A stretch of DNA of 64,000 bases from Patiria miniata (Eukaryota > Echinodermata > Asteroidea > Valvatida > Asterinidae), in NCBI RefSeq assembly GCF_015706575.1, contig NW_024037069.1, positions 44,461,553 through 44,525,552 on the forward strand, read 5' to 3'. The position numbers and the translations under genes are program-made. Under the pieces are notes generated by a model that did no database searches, was not told the DNA's origin, and was given only the letters and a program-made list of their open reading frames with translations. Positions 61,501-64,000 of the stretch are shown in pieces; position 1 is the first letter of the stretch, and every line of letters begins with the position of its first letter.

Positions 61501-63912
61501 TTGAGTGGGGTGGGGTTAGTGGGCTGGGGTTGAGTAGGGTGGGGTTGAGTGGGCTGGGGTTGAGTTGTATGGGGTGGGTGGCGTGAGTGGTGTGGGGTGG
61601 GTGAGAGTTGGATTGGGGTGAGTGGGGGGATGGGGGGGGAGTTATGCATTATCAACATTACACACTTACAGTTTTTGGAAACCGAGCCTGGAAAGACAAC
61701 AGGCATGGGTTGAGGCATGGGTTGAGGCATGGGTTGAGGCATGGCACTGGCAGTGCAGGCATGGTCCTGAGCTGCAGTGTTTGGTGGGACAAGTTCTGGC
61801 ACTGGTGATGGGACGGGTAGGATTGGTCTAAATCTAATAGGCTTGGCTTGCTGAGCTCTGTCAACAAAGATGGCTGGTACTGCTTGCCGAGCTCGGTCAC
61901 CAAAGAGGGTCGGTATTGCCATGGGCTTCAACTTCCTCTTCTTACCGTCCATTCGTAATGGCTGCAATGCTTCCTCTTCAAAATGTGCCTACAGAAAAAA
62001 TAGTAACGATAATAACAATTGTAATAAATAGTTTCATGACTGTAAGCCCTAACTCTTTGCATAATCATAAAAAAAGGAACAATTCTTAGACTTTGCTCTA
62101 TTTCTAAGTCAGTTTTTAGGACAGTACTCAAACAGATCAGATCTCAGATCAGATGGTCCGGTCCAACTCCAAGACAAAGTCTGAGCAGCTCAAGAAAGAT
62201 CAACAATTATTTTGGCACTGTATCAAGATTTTTAGGTTGTTTTCCTAACAAAAAAAAATGCCTGCATAACGTTAGGTGTTTGGCTAGAATACTACTCCAT
62301 TGACTTTGGGATGGAGGAATCGTCGGACAAGGCAACAGCAAATTTAGGGGAGTGGTTGTAGACAATTGGCTGAAAAAAAAATACAACACAATCTTGGCCA
62401 ATGAAATGTAGGACCTCATTTCCAGTGTTGGAGGCAAGTCCTAAAATCCAAGTATCAAGTACTCCAAGCAGACATTTAGAGTTGAGTACAGGCTGAGTCT
62501 GAGGAGGCCTACTCAGACTCAGGCTACTGTAGCAGAGCTAAAGCTGATCAGCCTACATGTCAAGACCATTTTGTTTCCAGAGTAGGGCCTACTGAAAATC
62601 TAGTTCAGGCCAAGTACTTACTTGTACTCAAGCTACTACTAAGCCCTAGCTAGGTCTACTAGAGTGCGAGATGGCCACACTGTCACTGATACTGCTTACT
62701 TCTGAAAAGTGACAGAAATATCAATTGACCATGTTGATGGTAGTGCCATAGTATTTAGCACACGACACTTTGACCGATTCCAGTTTGGCCGGCCACTGCT
62801 ACAGAGCCAAAGAGCAAGTTGTCTCTGACCTCATCTGCTGGAGATTGCCTTGCCCCCAACAGAGGGAGGAGACCCCTCAACTAAGTTGATACTGTATGCC
62901 ATGATGTGAGCCAGCACGTCGATGACATCACCACGGCCATGGCAGACAAGAGAGTCTGGAAGAGTTTGGTTGCATCCATCTCGGCTGCGGCCGCCCAATG
63001 ATGATGATTGACCGATTTCACATTTTGCATGTAATGTCTAATGGTCTACAGAGTGCAGTACAACTCTTGTGACCTAAATAGCGTGGTTATCCCCCAGACT
63101 GGCCTTGGGACACTGCGTCTTGAAATACGCCCAATTGGGCTACAAAACACATTTTGAACAAAATGATGTTAATCGGAAAGTACATTTAAATGTAGGATAT
63201 AAACATCCAAACAACTATCCTTTAAAATCTTTTGTATATTCTTGTGTTATTGTGCAAGAACAACTTTCAGGGTCCACTTTTGCAACCCCAAAAAGTTTTG
63301 GGCTGTTCGTGCTAAGTTAAGATTCCAGCCATTTATAGGGTTCACCTTTTGGGGACGTGTAAGAAATCACATTTTGTGCTTTGGTGATTGGTTACTTCTG
63401 TTCATGAGCATGTATACTAGACAAACACAACATGTATCGTACATTGTACAAAACGACGGGAAACACATATCATACCTCGTCATTTCCGATGTAAACAATC
63501 AGGATTTTTTCGTCTTTTCTCGGGAATGGCAATACTAAAGGAGTAAGTCATTTTGTAAGTTTAGTAAGACATTAGGCCTAGGTTGGTTTCCTTAGTTTCA
63601 ACCAGATGTTTGAAATAGAATAAGTAAACAATCCAAAACATGAAATTTTCGGGGATTTCTGGACGCTAAAGCTGATCAGTACTTGTGTTTTCACAAAAAA
63701 AAGAAAACCAAGCCCGGGCCTACCTCACAAATTTTTGAGTGTGGCGGGGCAGACCACGGTTGGCCATTCGCATCCAATTGAGTTTGGTTGACTTTTCGAA
63801 GTATTTCTTCCCACACTTTCCGTCTGTGTGGGACTTTAGGGATTGTGTGCAGTCTGAAACCCCGCTCTTGATGATTAAGGCAGCCCTTCACACTGCAAAC
63901 AGTCATGTTCAA
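58592..63912 (-). CDS. THAP zinc-finger protein with P-element-like helical region
   Basis: Three exons, 63912-63724, 61988-61670 and 59100-58592, encode 338 residues. All splice sites are GT-AG and phases agree. The THAP domain spans the first intron: Cys6, Cys11, Cys62 and His65 form the C2CH zinc site, with Pro26, Trp34 and the closing MAIPTLF box (86-92), so splicing rebuilds a whole domain. Next come a Pro/Gln-rich region with a PQPM repeat, an acidic stretch (DDSDTEDDEDD), a basic coiled coil (about 215-245), and a helical segment like the P-element/THAP9 N-terminal region (WSKETINKARRLWQMCGSNG, then YPLPSIRALQR). The RNase-H-like transposase core that would follow is absent, and the frame ends ...FQTGFHN. 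It is either a host gene derived from a P-type transposase or a truncated transposon gene. Clean splicing and an intact zinc site favour a host gene. Expected role: sequence-specific DNA binding in the nucleus. Confidence 0.85.
59331..60865. mobile_element. Older fold-back element, interrupted by a hAT-type insertion
   Basis: GGCGAGTGGAT (59341-59351) is mirrored by ATCCACTCGCC (60835-60845), and ACCCAGAATCTCTGT (59476-59490) by ACAGAGATTCTGGGT (60727-60741). The two arms are each roughly 150 bp and imperfectly complementary. The hAT-type element at 59503-60505 lies between them, so it inserted after this one. Both sit in the second intron of the THAP gene. Outer limits are approximate. Confidence 0.65.
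59503..60505. mobile_element. Non-autonomous hAT element with GAGTC subrepeats
   Basis: The ends are CAGAGTTGTAA (left) and TTACAACTCTG (right), an exact 11-bp inverted repeat, with CTTCATGT directly outside both (59495-59502 and 60506-60513). An 8-bp target duplication plus CAG ends is the hAT signature. Both end regions are filled with GAGTCGAGTC subrepeats (about 59518-59700 and 60305-60490), a typical place for transposase-binding subterminal repeats. The middle has no transposase. The exact duplication suggests a fairly recent insertion. Confidence 0.9.
60975..61640. repeat. GGGTTGAG minisatellite in THAP intron 2
   Basis: About 660 bp of GGGGTTGAGTGGG-type units with TTAGTGGGCTGGG variants, in an irregular higher-order pattern. 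On the minus strand the THAP reading frame runs through the exon-2 donor and stays open across the array to 61038 as PTQPHPTQ / LNPSPLNP-type repeats. The array starts about 30 bases downstream of that donor. Confidence 0.85.
62440..62660. repeat. CAAGTACTC / CAGGC-rich repeat segment
   Basis: Words such as CAAGTACT, ACTCAAG, GACTCAGGCTACT and AAGCTACTACT repeat irregularly after CAGTGTTGGAGGCAAGTC (about 62423). This resembles the subterminal repeats of another hAT-like non-autonomous element, but no matching right end or target duplication was found. Confidence 0.35.
62780..63010 (+). mobile_element. LINE fragment, 3' end of ORF2
   Basis: Translated on the plus strand, the end of this segment reads VSQHVDDITTAMADKRVWKS, then LVASISAAAAQ and stops (TGATGATGATGA). 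The A-M-x-D-R-x-x-W pattern, preceded in another frame by DLICWRLPCPQQREETPQLS, is typical of the C-terminus of non-LTR retrotransposon ORF2 proteins. At least one frame break separates the two parts. It lies in the first intron of the THAP gene and is a 5'-truncated remnant. Confidence 0.6.
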
Positions 63913-64000
63913 CTCCCTGACCTAGGCCTTACGGCCTGCTGAAACCTGAAGAGCACAGCGAAAATTTACATCAACCGCGCGAACCTTGCCCTTGGGAACA
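63913..64000 (-). promoter_or_regulatory. 5' flank of the THAP gene, promoter presumed
   Basis: The 88 bases upstream of the THAP start codon reach the window edge. The stretch has some CpG (CCGCGCGAA) and no TATA box. It probably contains the 5' UTR, but nothing specific can be assigned. Confidence 0.3.

Noticed and set aside
61038-61669. Pro-rich open frame of NPTPLNPSP-like repeats
   Set aside because: It is read-through of a minisatellite beyond a good splice donor whose phase matches exon 3; kept only as a finding about possible intron retention.
1-64000. Retrovirus, LTR element or Polinton fossils
   Set aside because: No capsid, envelope, integrase, LTR pair or packaging gene signature was recognised in any frame; only a LINE fragment and DNA elements were found.

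Overview
This is eukaryotic, intron-rich, AT-rich DNA. It shows GT-AG introns, canonical AATAAA signals, tRNA-headed SINE-like repeats, a LINE 3' end and many non-autonomous DNA transposons. The abundant AGGCCTA and TACATGTA words, the poly-C/poly-G tracts and a Polycomb-type CBX gene point to a marine invertebrate. A deuterostome such as an echinoderm is my best guess, but that is an impression from repeat style, not a proof. No bacterial or organellar genes are present.

Four protein-coding genes can be supported. (1) 5581-8305 (+): the last three exons of an unidentified hydrophilic protein ending in EPDTW, with a poly(A) signal at 8468. (2) 39341-37207 (-): a two-exon, 437-residue Myb/SANT-like DNA-binding protein with an acidic region and a C-terminal coiled coil. 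(3) 44219-45911 (+): a five-exon, 386-residue Polycomb CBX protein with chromodomain, AT-hook-like motif and C-terminal Pc box. (4) 63912-58592 (-): a three-exon, 338-residue THAP zinc-finger protein with a P-element-transposase-like helical region but no catalytic core. Genes 2 and 3 are divergent, about 4.9 kb apart. Genes 3 and 4 are convergent. Three of the four look like nuclear, chromatin or DNA-binding proteins; I see no evidence that they form one pathway.

The rest is gene-poor. From about 8.5 to 37 kb I find no convincing gene. The stretch holds several TA-flanked elements ending in CAGGGTGAGTC (some are long fold-backs), SINE-like sequences, poly-G/C-rich repeats, and one promoter-like patch at 33.9-34.0 kb with CRE-like, CCAAT, E2F-like and octamer motifs. 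The 46-58 kb stretch holds fold-back elements, an exact 44-bp-period satellite of 17 units (52763-53496), and a hammerhead-like motif at 52.57 kb. The THAP gene's second intron contains a GAGTC-rich hAT-type element with an 8-bp target duplication. That element sits inside an older fold-back element and beside a GGGTTGAG minisatellite.

I did not find a convincing new multi-gene system. The most interesting leads are the truncated, possibly domesticated THAP/P-type gene, the 15-residue in-frame repeat array at 42.7-43.0 kb, the hammerhead-like motif beside the 44-bp satellite, and the promoter-like patch with no recognisable gene. No retrovirus, LTR element or Polinton was recognised.
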